Source: Rhodobacter ferrooxidans
GTDB lineage: Bacteria; Pseudomonadota; Alphaproteobacteria; Rhodobacterales; Rhodobacteraceae
DNA length: 64,000 bases
Assembly: GCF_000176015.1 (NCBI RefSeq)
Contig: NZ_ACYY01000004.1
Location: 1-64,000, forward strand
Direction: 5' to 3'
The notes under the pieces were generated by a model that searched no databases, had not been told where the DNA came from, and worked only from the letters and a program-made list of their open reading frames with translations. Positions 49,926 through 57,935 of this stretch are shown here, piece by piece. Numbering within the stretch: position 1 is the first letter of the stretch; every line of letters begins with the position of its first letter. A program made the position numbers and the translations under genes.

Positions 49926-51419
49926 ATGTTTGAGAATCTTTCCGAACGCTTGGGCTCGGTGTTCGAGCGGCTGACCAAGCAGGGCGCGCTGTCCGATGCC
50001 GACGTGGCCACCGCCCTGCGCGAGGTGCGGGTGGCGCTGCTGGAGGCCGACGTGTCCCTGCCGGTGGCGCGCGATTTCGTGGCCGCCGTGCAGGCCAAGG
50101 CCACCGGCCAGTCGGTGACCAAATCCGTCACCCCCGGCCAGCAGGTCGTCAAGATCGTGCATGACGAGCTGATCCGGGTGCTGGCGGGCGATGGCCCGGC
50201 GGATGCGCTGAAGATTGACAACCCGCCGGCCTGCGTGCTGATGGTCGGTCTGCAAGGCTCGGGCAAGACCACCACCACCGCCAAATTGGCCAAGCGGCTG
50301 CACGACAAGCAGGGCAAGCGGGTGCTGCTGGCCAGCCTTGACACCAACCGCCCCGCCGCGATGGAGCAGTTGCAGATTCTGGCAGCGCAGGTCGGCGTGG
50401 ACAGCCTGCCGATCGTCAAGGGCGAATCCGCCACCCAGATCGCCAAGCGCGCCAAGGCGCAGGCCACCATGGGCGGCTATGACGTGCTGTTTCTGGATAC
50501 CGCAGGCCGGTTGCACATCGACGAGGCCCTGATGGCCGAAGTGCAGGCGGTGCGCGACATCGCCCAGCCGCGCGAGACCCTGCTGGTGGTCGATGGCCTG
50601 ACCGGGCAGGACGCGGTCAACGTTGCCACCGAGTTTGACGGCAAGGTTGGCATCACCGGCGTCGTGCTGACCCGGATGGACGGCGACGGTCGCGGCGGCG
50701 CGGCGCTTTCCATGCGCGCGGTCACCGGCAAGCCCATCCGTTTCGTCGGCATGGGCGAGAAGATGGATGCGCTGGAAACCTTTGAACCCGACCGGGTTGC
50801 GGGGCGCATCCTTGGCATGGGCGACATCGTGGCCCTGGTCGAAAAGGCGCAGGAAAACTTCGAGGCCGAGCAGGCCGAGCGGATGATGAAGCGGTTCCAG
50901 AAGGGTCTGTTCAACATGAACGACCTGAAATCGCAGCTGGAGCAGATGCTGAAGATGGGCGGCATGCAGGGGTTGATGGGCATGTTGCCGGGCATGGGCA
51001 AGATGCAGAAGGCGGCACAGGATGCCGGTTTCGACGACAAGATGCTGCGCCGCCAGATCGCGCTGATCAACTCGATGACCAAGAAGGAACGCGCCAACCC
51101 GGACCTGTTGGCGGCCAGCCGCAAGAAGCGGATCGCCGCCGGGTCGGGGCTGGATGTGTCGGACCTGAACCGCCTGCTGAAGCAGCACAAGCAGATGGCC
51201 GACATGATGAAGAAGATGGGCAAGGGCGGCATGATGAAGGCCGCGATGAAGCAGATGATGGGCAAGGGCGGGCTGCCTGATCCCAGCAAGATGAACCCCG
51301 AGCAGTTGGAAGAGGCCGCGAAAGCGATGAAATCCGGCATCGGCGGCGGCATGGGGATGCCCAAGGGGCTGACGCTGCCGCAGGGGCTTTCGGGCTTTGG
51401 TTTCGGCAAGAAGAAATGA
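49926..51419 (+). CDS. ffh: Signal recognition particle protein Ffh (SRP54)
   Basis: Ffh binds signal sequences at the ribosome and, with 4.5S RNA and FtsY, targets proteins to the inner membrane. The 497-residue GTPase has an N-domain (FENLSERLGSVFERLTKQG), the G-domain P loop GLQGSGKTTTTAKLA, DTAGRLHIDEALM, and a methionine-rich M-domain from about 300 with MLKMGGMQGLMGMLPGMGKM. ATG 49926 gives the standard start. It overlaps the next gene by 4 bases and begins the ribosomal/tRNA-modification block. Confidence 0.97.
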   Translation: MFENLSERLGSVFERLTKQGALSDADVATALREVRVALLEADVSLPVARDFVAAVQAKATGQSVTKSVTPGQQVVKIVHDELIRVLAGDGPADALKIDNPPACVLMVGLQGSGKTTTTAKLAKRLHDKQGKRVLLASLDTNRPAAMEQLQILAAQVGVDSLPIVKGESATQIAKRAKAQATMGGYDVLFLDTAGRLHIDEALMAEVQAVRDIAQPRETLLVVDGLTGQDAVNVATEFDGKVGITGVVLTRMDGDGRGGAALSMRAVTGKPIRFVGMGEKMDALETFEPDRVAGRILGMGDIVALVEKAQENFEAEQAERMMKRFQKGLFNMNDLKSQLEQMLKMGGMQGLMGMLPGMGKMQKAAQDAGFDDKMLRRQIALINSMTKKERANPDLLAASRKKRIAAGSGLDVSDLNRLLKQHKQMADMMKKMGKGGMMKAAMKQMMGKGGLPDPSKMNPEQLEEAAKAMKSGIGGGMGMPKGLTLPQGLSGFGFGKKK

Positions 51420-51922
51420 CCGCACCCAGCCTGCAAACCGCGCGCCTGACGCTGCGCATGCCGGTGCTGGCCGATTTCGGCCCGCGCGCCGATTTCTATG
51501 CGTCGGGGCGCTCGGTCTGGGAGGGCGGGCCGGTTGACCGGCGCCAGGCATGGCGGCTTTGGGCGTCAGAGGTCGGTCAATGGCCGCTACTGGGCTTCGG
51601 GCCGTTTTCGGTCGATGACCGGGTAAGCGGCGCCTATCTGGGCGAGGTCGGCATCTATCAGCCCGAGGGCTACCCCGAGCCGGAGCTTGGCTGGTTCGTG
51701 GTGCCGGCGGCCGAGGGCAGGGGCATCGCCACCGAGGCCGCCCGCGCCGTGATGCTCTGGGCGCGGCAGACCCATGGCTGGGACCGGCTGGTGAACTACA
51801 TCGCACCCGGCAATGCGCGGTCGATCGCGCTGGCGCTGCGGCTGGGCGGGGTGCGCGCCGATCTGCCGGGGGTCGATGCCGGTGACCTGGTGCTTGCCCA
51901 TGACCTGCGGGGGCTGGCATGA
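51416..51922 (+). CDS. GNAT N-acetyltransferase (RimJ/RimL-like), first of a tandem pair
   Basis: A 168-residue GNAT protein. The acetyl-CoA loop is PAAEGRGIATEAARAVMLWA and the adjacent strand contains LGEVGIYQPEGYPEPELGW. The ATG is in the ATGA overlap with ffh. It is clearly a paralogue of the next gene: both have TxRLxLR near the start and NARSIALAxRLG near the end. Substrate unknown; amino-group acetylation of a protein N-terminus or metabolite is typical. Confidence 0.85.
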   Translation: MTAPSLQTARLTLRMPVLADFGPRADFYASGRSVWEGGPVDRRQAWRLWASEVGQWPLLGFGPFSVDDRVSGAYLGEVGIYQPEGYPEPELGWFVVPAAEGRGIATEAARAVMLWARQTHGWDRLVNYIAPGNARSIALALRLGGVRADLPGVDAGDLVLAHDLRGLA

Positions 51923-52434
51923 GCCTGGCTTTCCATATTCCCACGCTGGCCACCGAACGGCTGCGCTTGCGTGAACCGCACGAAAGCGATCTGGACGCGA
52001 TGGCGGCGTTTGGCGCTGGCCCCCGCAGCCATTTCATCGGCGGGCCGCAGGGGCGGCGCGATGCCTGGCGCGGGCTGCTGGCCAATATCGGCCATTGGGC
52101 GCTGCGCGGCTATGGCTTCTGGTCGGTGGACACGGCGCAGGGCGATTTCGTCGGTCGGGTCGGGGTGATCTTTCACGATGGCTGGCCGGAACCCGAACTG
52201 GCCTGGCATCTGTTCGACGGTTTTGAAGGCCGGGGTTACGCCCATGAGGCGGCGCTGGCGGCGCGGGCCGATGCCAAGACCCGGCTGGGCCTCGGGCCGC
52301 TGATCTCGATGATCGACCCGGAAAACGCCCGCTCGATCGCGCTGGCCACCCGGCTTGGCGCGCGGCTGGAGCGCACCGATCCGGGCGAGCGCAAGCCCTT
52401 CCACATCTTTCGCCACCCGGAGGCCGTGCAATGA
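51919..52434 (+). CDS. GNAT N-acetyltransferase, second of a tandem pair
   Basis: A 171-residue GNAT protein starting in an ATGA overlap with its paralogue. It has TERLRLREPHESDLDAM, VGRVGVIFHDGWPEPELAWH, the acetyl-CoA loop FEGRGYAHEAALAAR, and MIDPENARSIALATRLGA. It also overlaps the chorismate mutase gene by 4 bases. The chain ffh-GNAT-GNAT-chorismate mutase is therefore probably translated as one coupled unit. Confidence 0.85.
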   Translation: MSLAFHIPTLATERLRLREPHESDLDAMAAFGAGPRSHFIGGPQGRRDAWRGLLANIGHWALRGYGFWSVDTAQGDFVGRVGVIFHDGWPEPELAWHLFDGFEGRGYAHEAALAARADAKTRLGLGPLISMIDPENARSIALATRLGARLERTDPGERKPFHIFRHPEAVQ

Positions 52435-52715
52435 CCGACGCCGCCAACCTGCTGAAAGACCACCGCGACAGCATCGACCGGCTGGACGCGATCCTGCTTT
52501 ACACGCTGGCCGAACGCTTCAAGCAGACCCAGGCCGTGGGGCGGCTGAAGGCCGAACATGGTCTGCCGCCCTCGGATCCCGCGCGCGAGGCCCGGCAGAT
52601 CGCCCGGCTGGAGGCGCTGTCGAAAGAAGCCGACCTCGACCCCGAATTTGCCCGCAAATTCCTGACCTTCATCATCTCTGAAGTCATCAGGCATCACGAA
52701 AAACTGCAGAAATAG
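52431..52715 (+). CDS. Chorismate mutase, AroQ type
   Basis: A 94-residue all-helical chorismate mutase, converting chorismate to prephenate for phenylalanine and tyrosine synthesis. Conserved features are the N-terminal [19 protein letters not shown], the active-site Arg and Lys in [19 protein letters not shown], and [14 protein letters not shown] at the C-terminus. It lacks a fused prephenate dehydratase. It precedes rpsP by 41 bases. Confidence 0.92.
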   Translation: MTDAANLLKDHRDSIDRLDAILLYTLAERFKQTQAVGRLKAEHGLPPSDPAREARQIARLEALSKEADLDPEFARKFLTFIISEVIRHHEKLQK

Positions 52716-52756
52716 CCGCGCGCCGCGTGGTTCAACCCAACCCAAGGAGACTACAT

Positions 52757-53110
52757 ATGTCGATGAAAATCCGTCTGGCCCGTGGCGGCAGCAAGAAGCG
52801 CCCGTTCTATTCCGTCGTCGCCACCGACAGCCGCATGCCGCGCGACGGCCGCTTTCTGGAAAAGCTGGGCACCTACAACCCGCTGCTGGCCAAGGACAGC
52901 GAAGACCGCATCAAGCTGAACCTGGAGCGGGTGCAATACTGGCTGGGTCAGGGCGCGCAGCCGACCGACCGGGTGGCGCGTTTCCTGGAAGCCGCTGGCG
53001 TGATGGCGAAAACCGTGCGTAACAACCCGAAATCCGCCGTCCCCGGCAAGCGCATGGCGGAAATGGCGGCCAAGAAAGCGGCCCGCGCCGCGGCTCCGGC
53101 CGAAGAATAA
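52757..53110 (+). CDS. rpsP: 30S ribosomal protein S16
   Basis: The 117-residue protein begins [20 protein letters not shown], the S16 signature, followed by [14 protein letters not shown] and [20 protein letters not shown]. It ends in an Ala/Lys-rich tail [14 protein letters not shown] common in alphaproteobacteria. AAGGAGA precedes the ATG. In many proteobacteria rimM follows directly; here bluB lies between. Confidence 0.97.
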   Translation: MSMKIRLARGGSKKRPFYSVVATDSRMPRDGRFLEKLGTYNPLLAKDSEDRIKLNLERVQYWLGQGAQPTDRVARFLEAAGVMAKTVRNNPKSAVPGKRMAEMAAKKAARAAAPAEE

Positions 53111-53122
53111 GCGGGGGCTGCC

Positions 53123-53755
53123 GTGGACGGCAGCTATTCGGCCGATTTCAGGGCGGAACTTGCCGATCTGATGCGGTGGCGGCGCGACGTGCGCCGTTTC
53201 CGCACCGATCCGGTGCCGGCGGCGGTGCTGGAGCGCTGTCTTGCCGCCTTCCGGCTGGCCCCTTCGGTGGGGCTGTCGGAACCCTGGCGGCTGATTTCGG
53301 TGCAAAGCCCCGTCGCCCGTGCGGCGGCGCTGGAGAATTTCAGGGCGGCCAATGCGCAGGCTTTGGCGGGCTATGCCGATGAAAAGGCGCAGCTTTATAC
53401 GCGGCTGAAGCTATCGGGCATGGCCGAGGCACCGGTGCAACTGGCGGTGTTCTGCGATGACGCCACGCCGCAGGGTGCGGGGCTGGGGGCGGCAACCATG
53501 CCCGAAACCCGGGCCTATTCGGTGGTGGGCGCCATCAGCCTTTTCTGGCTGGCGGCACGCGCCGAAGGGCTGGGGGTGGGCTGGGTGTCGGTGCTGGACG
53601 CGGACCAACTGACCCGCGATCTGGCGGTGTCCGCGGGCTGGAAGCTGGTTGCCTATCTTTGCGTCGGCTGGCCAGAGCAAGTGCTGGACACGCCCGAGCT
53701 GGAAATCGTCGGCTGGGAAAAGCGCCAGCCTGCGCTGTGGCTGGAGGAACGCTGA
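53123..53755 (+). CDS. bluB: 5,6-Dimethylbenzimidazole synthase
   Basis: BluB cannibalises reduced FMN to make 5,6-dimethylbenzimidazole, the lower ligand of vitamin B12. The 210-residue nitroreductase-fold protein has the FMN-binding start MRWRRDVRRFRTDPV, LAPSVGLSEPWRLI, KLSGMAEAPVQLAVFCDDAT, TMPETRAYSVVGAI and GLGVGWVSVLD. A GTG start follows the rpsP stop by 12 bases. The location between rpsP and rimM is unusual. Confidence 0.93.
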   Translation: MDGSYSADFRAELADLMRWRRDVRRFRTDPVPAAVLERCLAAFRLAPSVGLSEPWRLISVQSPVARAAALENFRAANAQALAGYADEKAQLYTRLKLSGMAEAPVQLAVFCDDATPQGAGLGAATMPETRAYSVVGAISLFWLAARAEGLGVGWVSVLDADQLTRDLAVSAGWKLVAYLCVGWPEQVLDTPELEIVGWEKRQPALWLEER

Positions 53756-54259
53756 ATGACCGACCGCATCTGTGTGGGCGCAATTGCCGGATCCTTCGGG
53801 GTCAAGGGCGAGGTGCGGCTGAAATCGTTCTGTTCGGACCCCGAGGCGATTGCCGGTTACGGCCCGCTTTTCACCGAGGATGGCACGCGGCAGTTCAGCG
53901 TGAAACTGACCCGGCCGGTGGCGGGCGGTCTTGGCGCGCGGCTTTCCGGCGTGGCCACCAAGGAAGAGGCCGATGCCCTGCGCGGCACCAGCCTTTATGT
54001 TGACAAGACCCGGCTGCCCAAATTGCCGGATGACGAGTTCTACCATGCCGACCTGATCGGGATGGAGGTGCGCGACACCGGCGGCGTGCTGCTGGGCCGG
54101 GTGCAGGCGGTGCATAACCACGGCGCGGGCGACCTGCTGGAAATTGCGGGCGCGGGGCTGAAAGAGCCGATCCTGCTGCCCTTCACGCTGGCGGTGGTGC
54201 CGACGGTCGATCTGGTCGCAGGCCGGATCGTCGTTGATCTGCCCGAAGTGCTGGACTAG
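53756..54259 (+). CDS. rimM: Ribosome maturation factor RimM
   Basis: RimM helps assemble the 30S head around S19. The 167-residue protein has an N-terminal barrel ([21 protein letters not shown]) and C-terminal PRC-barrel ([36 protein letters not shown]). Its ATG follows the bluB stop with no gap. It is part of the rpsP-trmD-rplS block. Confidence 0.95.
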   Translation: MTDRICVGAIAGSFGVKGEVRLKSFCSDPEAIAGYGPLFTEDGTRQFSVKLTRPVAGGLGARLSGVATKEEADALRGTSLYVDKTRLPKLPDDEFYHADLIGMEVRDTGGVLLGRVQAVHNHGAGDLLEIAGAGLKEPILLPFTLAVVPTVDLVAGRIVVDLPEVLD

Positions 54260-54317
54260 CGCCGCATCTCGCGGCACTGTGGTCGCCAAAACGGGCCAGA
54301 ACGGGACAGTGAAAATC

Positions 54318-54905
54318 ATGCAAAATCGGCTTCGCTTGCTGAGGGGCGCCAACGCGCTGTTGTATTTCGGGCCGCTGCTGGCGGGACTGGGCGGCTTTGG
54401 CTGGCCGGTGGTGCCGGTGTTCGTGGTGATCTTCATGCTGTGGCTGGTGATCCTGAAGCCGCAGGAATGGCCGCGCAGCATGGCCGAATGGTCACAGCCG
54501 GAAACCCTGGTGGCGCTGGCGGCGCGCGGGGCGGTGCAGTTGTTGCTGGTGCTGGTCAGCTTTGGCATCGGTCGCGGTCTGGGCGGGGTGACCGGGGCGC
54601 TGCCGAACCTGCCGACCATGCTGCCGATCGCGATTTCCTTCCTGTCGATCCCGCTGGCGCGGATGATCTGGGACCCCTGGACGATGACGCGGATCGCGGC
54701 CCCGGAAACGGTGGCACCAGAGGCGCCCGACGCCGACCCGGCAGCCCGGAAAAAGGATTATACCGTGGCACCCGTCATGGTTCCGGATGCGGACAACGCC
54801 GACTGTCCGGCTCCGGGGCCCGTTCTGGCCGATGCGCTTTGCGCCGACAGCCCGGCCAGCAGCGGCGATACTGGTGGCGATTCGGGCAGCAGCAGTGCCG
54901 ATTGA
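54318..54905 (+). CDS. Membrane protein with disordered acidic tail, unknown function
   Basis: A 195-residue protein with three or four hydrophobic helices (LLYFGPLLAGLGGFGWPVVPVF, AVQLLLVLVSFGIGRGLGG, LPIAISFLSIPLARMIW) and a C-terminal region rich in Asp, Pro, Ala and Ser (APEAPDADPAARKK, GDTGGDSGSSSAD). GTG at 54309 is an alternative start. I do not recognise a family. It lies between rimM and trmD and its stop at 54905 lies 76 bases before the trmD start, or overlaps an alternative one. Confidence 0.72.
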   Translation: MQNRLRLLRGANALLYFGPLLAGLGGFGWPVVPVFVVIFMLWLVILKPQEWPRSMAEWSQPETLVALAARGAVQLLLVLVSFGIGRGLGGVTGALPNLPTMLPIAISFLSIPLARMIWDPWTMTRIAAPETVAPEAPDADPAARKKDYTVAPVMVPDADNADCPAPGPVLADALCADSPASSGDTGGDSGSSSAD

Positions 54906-54981
54906 CCCACCCGAACGCGCGGCCAGGGGCAAGTCACACGGGCGGCTGAGCATCTCGGCCTCGTTGCAGCCGCGCGATCTG

Positions 54982-55716
54982 ATGGCGCCGCAGCGGGTCA
55001 AGGGCGCCTGGACCGCCCGCGTCATCACCCTGTTCCCCGAGGCGTTTCCCGGCACGCTGGGCCTGAGCCTGACCGGCAAGGCGCAGGATCTGGGGCTTTG
55101 GGCGCTGGAGACCTTTGATCTGCGCCCCTTCGGCATCGGCAAGCACAAGAATGTCGATGACAACCCGGCGGGTGGCGGGGCCGGCATGGTGCTGCGGGCC
55201 GATGTGGTGGCGGCGGCGCTGGATCAGGCGTCCATCGGCACGCCCACCGACCGCAAACGCTGGCCGGTGATCTACCTTTCGCCGCGCGGCACGCCGTTTT
55301 CGCAAGCCATGGCTCACACGTGGGCGGCGGCGGATGGGGTCACGCTGCTGTGCGGCCGCTTTGAAGGCGTCGATCAGCGGGTGCTGGACGCCTATGACAT
55401 CACCGAGGTCAGCCTGGGCGACTTCGTGCTGACCGGCGGCGAGATCGCGGCGCAGGCGATGCTGGATGCCACGGTGCGGCTGCTGCCGGGCGTGCTGGGC
55501 AATCAGGCCTCGACCGAGGAGGAATCCTTTTCCACCGGCCTGCTGGAATTTCCGCAATACACCCGCCCGACCGTCTGGGCCGACCGCCCGATCCCGGATG
55601 TGCTGCAATCGGGCCACCACGCCGAGATCGCCAAATGGCGGCAGGCGCAGTCGGAGGCGATCACCCGGGAAAGGCGCCCCGACCTGTGGGCCGCCCATCA
55701 GCGCCGCAAGCCCTGA
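54982..55716 (+). CDS. trmD: tRNA (guanine-N1)-methyltransferase
   Basis: TrmD methylates G37 of tRNAs and prevents frameshifting. The 244-residue SPOUT enzyme has WTARVITLFPEAFPGTLG, FGIGKHKNVDDNPAGGGAGM, YLSPRGTPFSQ, CGRFEGVDQRVLDAY and SLGDFVLTGGEIAAQ. The ATG at 54982 is conservative; an in-frame GTG at 54895 overlapping the previous gene would add 29 residues. Confidence 0.95.
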   Translation: MAPQRVKGAWTARVITLFPEAFPGTLGLSLTGKAQDLGLWALETFDLRPFGIGKHKNVDDNPAGGGAGMVLRADVVAAALDQASIGTPTDRKRWPVIYLSPRGTPFSQAMAHTWAAADGVTLLCGRFEGVDQRVLDAYDITEVSLGDFVLTGGEIAAQAMLDATVRLLPGVLGNQASTEEESFSTGLLEFPQYTRPTVWADRPIPDVLQSGHHAEIAKWRQAQSEAITRERRPDLWAAHQRRKP

Positions 55717-55720
55717 ACAC

Positions 55721-55749
55721 TTGACCGGGGCCCCGCCGCCGCCTATACG
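55721..55749 (+). promoter_or_regulatory. Sigma70-type promoter before rplS
   Basis: TTGACC (55721-55726) and TATACG (55744-55749) are separated by 17 bases. It lies five bases past the trmD stop and points to rplS-rpmE, giving a transcript with a leader of about 210 bases. Confidence 0.6.
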
Positions 55750-55965
55750 CCGCCTGTCCGGGGCTCGCATGCCCATCGGACCCGATTCCTTTTGGCCGAT
55801 GTGCCTGCCTGCTTCGTCAGGCGTGGTTTGGAAGGGGCGGTTTACAGAACGCAGGTGCCATCTCTGGCGGGCTTGCCCTTTTTGGGCCGGGACCCGATCG
55901 AAGACCGGAAGCTCTGGCGCGGCATCACTTCGGGGGCAAACCCTGAGCATTGGAAAGGACCAGGC
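55750..55965 (+). other. Long leader of rplS
   Basis: About 215 bases between the predicted promoter and the rplS ATG contain no reliable gene. AAAGGA precedes the start. Possible pairs include GGCGGGCTTGCCC and GGGCCGGGACCC. Ribosomal protein autoregulation is possible, but a known leader class was not recognised. Confidence 0.4.
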
Positions 55966-56349
55966 ATGAACCTGATCGAACAACTCGAGGCGGAACAGAT
56001 CGCCGCCCTCGGCAAGACCATCCCCGATTTCAAGGCCGGCGACACCGTCAAGGTCGGCTACAAGGTGACCGAAGGCACGCGCAGCCGCGTGCAGGCCTAT
56101 GAGGGCGTCGTGATCGGCCGCAAGGGCGGCGCCACGATTTCCGCCAGCTTCACCGTGCGCAAGATCTCGTTCGGCGAGGGCGTGGAACGGGTGTTCCCGC
56201 TGTATTCGACCAACATCGACAGCATCGAAGTGGTCCGCCGTGGCCGCGTGCGCCGCGCCAAGCTGTATTACCTGCGCACCCGTCGCGGCAAATCGGCCCG
56301 GATCACCGAAGACACCAATTACAAAGCCAAAAACGGCGCCAGCGCGTAA
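55966..56349 (+). CDS. rplS: 50S ribosomal protein L19
   Basis: The 127-residue protein starts [20 protein letters not shown]. It continues [20 protein letters not shown], ending with [15 protein letters not shown], all characteristic of L19, which sits at the 30S-50S interface. An in-frame upstream extension is open but the ATG at 55966 has GGAAAGGACC before it. It is followed 11 bases later by rpmE. Confidence 0.97.
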   Translation: MNLIEQLEAEQIAALGKTIPDFKAGDTVKVGYKVTEGTRSRVQAYEGVVIGRKGGATISASFTVRKISFGEGVERVFPLYSTNIDSIEVVRRGRVRRAKLYYLRTRRGKSARITEDTNYKAKNGASA

Positions 56350-56360
56350 GGACCGGGACC

Positions 56361-56582
56361 ATGAAAAAAGGCATCCACCCCGACTATCACTTCATCGACG
56401 TCAAGATGACCGATGGCACCGTGTTCAAGACCCGCTCGACCTGGGGCAAAGAGGGCCAGCAGATGGCGCTGGAGATCGACCCGACCGTGCACCCGGCATG
56501 GACCGGCGGCTCGGCCAAGCTGATGGACACCGGCGGCCGCGTGTCGAAGTTCAAGAACAAATACGCAGGCCTGGGGTTCTGA
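56361..56582 (+). CDS. rpmE: 50S ribosomal protein L31, zinc-free type
   Basis: The 73-residue protein starts [20 protein letters not shown] and ends [12 protein letters not shown]. The four Cys zinc ligands of the C+ form are absent, so it is the C- type that does not need zinc. A terminator with a UUCG loop follows, ending the block. Confidence 0.96.
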   Translation: MKKGIHPDYHFIDVKMTDGTVFKTRSTWGKEGQQMALEIDPTVHPAWTGGSAKLMDTGGRVSKFKNKYAGLGF

Positions 56583-56605
56583 GAACCAAGGCACGGCAGG
56601 AATGG

Positions 56606-56632
56606 GGGCGCATCTTCGGGTGCGCCCTTTTT
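56606..56632 (+). terminator. Rho-independent terminator after rpmE
   Basis: GGGCGCATC and GGTGCGCCC form a 9-bp stem around TTCG, followed by TTTTT. Confidence 0.9.
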
Positions 56633-56706
56633 GCTGGGCGATGCCTGCGGGCGCCGGTCACGCAGATTTCATTTCCGTCCTGACGGGATGCGCGCATGCT
56701 TTCACC

Positions 56707-57129
56707 ATGCGCACCCTGCTTCTGAGCCTTTGCCTTGCCAGCCCCGCCACGGCACAGACCGTGTTCGAGCGGGCTGCGGGAACCTATGGCTCGGCCAGCG
56801 ATCCGGCGCTGTCCTGTGCCAGCAACCCGCATACCCTGTCGTTCGAGCAAAGCCCGCCGCATGCGATCTTTCGCTGGAACGTGCCACGCCCCGACCCCGA
56901 TGGCCGGATCAGCCATGAAGACATCTTCGATCTGCGCGGCAGCACCGACACTACCCTGTCGATGCAGCGCGAGGGCGAGGCGCGGTTGCCGGAAACCGGC
57001 CGCCGCCCGACCTGGATATTGCGGCTGACAGCGAACCCCGCGGGCTATTGCTGGGGGCGGCAGGATTGGCCACTGGTGCGTTGCGTGAACCCGGCGGTCA
57101 GGTGCGACAGCGAAACGCCGACCTCGTGA
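56707..57129 (+). CDS. Small secreted protein, unknown function
   Basis: A 140-residue protein with a clear signal peptide (MRTLLLSLCLASPATAQ) and a mature part with Cys residues in ALSCASNPH, GYCWGRQDW and VRCVNPAVRCDS. It could have two disulfides. No family is recognised. The frame is open upstream but only the ATG at 56707 gives a signal peptide. It is convergent with the nuclease gene, 4 bases apart. Confidence 0.75.
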   Translation: MRTLLLSLCLASPATAQTVFERAAGTYGSASDPALSCASNPHTLSFEQSPPHAIFRWNVPRPDPDGRISHEDIFDLRGSTDTTLSMQREGEARLPETGRRPTWILRLTANPAGYCWGRQDWPLVRCVNPAVRCDSETPTS

Positions 57130-57133
57130 CGCT

Positions 57134-57751
57134 TCAAGCGTCCAGCCACAGCTTGCCGTCGCGGTAGCCGCCGCGCAGCACATGGCCGGGGGTCAGCACT
57201 TCGGGGTAGGTTTCGGCCCAGTCGCGGTAGCGGTCGTTGCTGACCACGCGGGCGCCAAGATCGCGGGCGGCGGCCAGAATCGTCGGGTCGGCGGGGGTGC
57301 CTTTGGCGACCACCATCACCCGTTCCTCGGGCAGGCCCAGCAGCCGCCCCAGCGCGCCATCGTGCTGATAGCTGCCGGTGATCTTGTAGCCGGCGTTGGC
57401 GTCGAACACCACGCCGGGGGCATAGCCAAGGCCGGTCAGGTGCTTGACCACCTCTTGCACCGTGCCGATCTGCGGCACCTCGTCCTTCCAGTGCATGACG
57501 TTCGAGCCGTCGATCACGATCCATTTCGGCGCCGCATTGGCAGGCTGGCGCGACCGGATAGACGGCTTTCGCGCGGCCCGCGGCTTTTCCGGCGCTTTCG
57601 CCGGGCGGCGCAACCAGCCTTGCAGCAGCAGGATCAGGCTGGCCAGCGCGCAAGGCCCCGCCAGCAGCAGCAAATCCGACATTCCGGGCAGCGCAAGGGC
57701 TGCAACAATCCCCGCAAGTGCGGCAAGCAATAGGATAAAGGGCACAATCAT
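57134..57751 (-). CDS. Membrane-anchored NYN/Zc3h12a-like ribonuclease
   Basis: The 205-residue protein begins with two hydrophobic stretches (MIVPFILLLAALAGIVAALA, LLLLAGPCALASLILLL), then a basic linker, then a PIN-like NYN domain with KWIVIDGSNVMHWKDEVPQ, GVVFDANAGYKITG and the second acidic cluster NDRYRDWAETYPE. This fits the RNase Zc3h12a family of metal-dependent RNases. Attachment to the membrane is predicted by the N-terminus. It is convergent with the secreted protein gene and divergent from mipZ. Confidence 0.82.
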   Translation of the reverse strand: MIVPFILLLAALAGIVAALALPGMSDLLLLAGPCALASLILLLQGWLRRPAKAPEKPRAARKPSIRSRQPANAAPKWIVIDGSNVMHWKDEVPQIGTVQEVVKHLTGLGYAPGVVFDANAGYKITGSYQHDGALGRLLGLPEERVMVVAKGTPADPTILAAARDLGARVVSNDRYRDWAETYPEVLTPGHVLRGGYRDGKLWLDA

Positions 57752-57935
57752 CAGGCGAGCCTAGCGTGGCGTCCAAGGCCTGCCAAGAGCCTCGCTCCCG
57801 CCACGGCTGACCACTTTCGCCGCATCCTCCCCCTTGCGCAACGCCCCTTCCTTCGGTAGCCCCTTCCCCCTATCGTGACGGTGCGCCGTGTGGCGCAGGG
57901 GACGACGCGCCAAAGGCGCAGGGGCGGAGTGGGAC

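Noticed and set aside
54895-54981. GTG start for trmD giving 29 more residues
   Set aside because: It overlaps the upstream gene and adds residues not needed by the family. Kept only as an alternative in the trmD entry.
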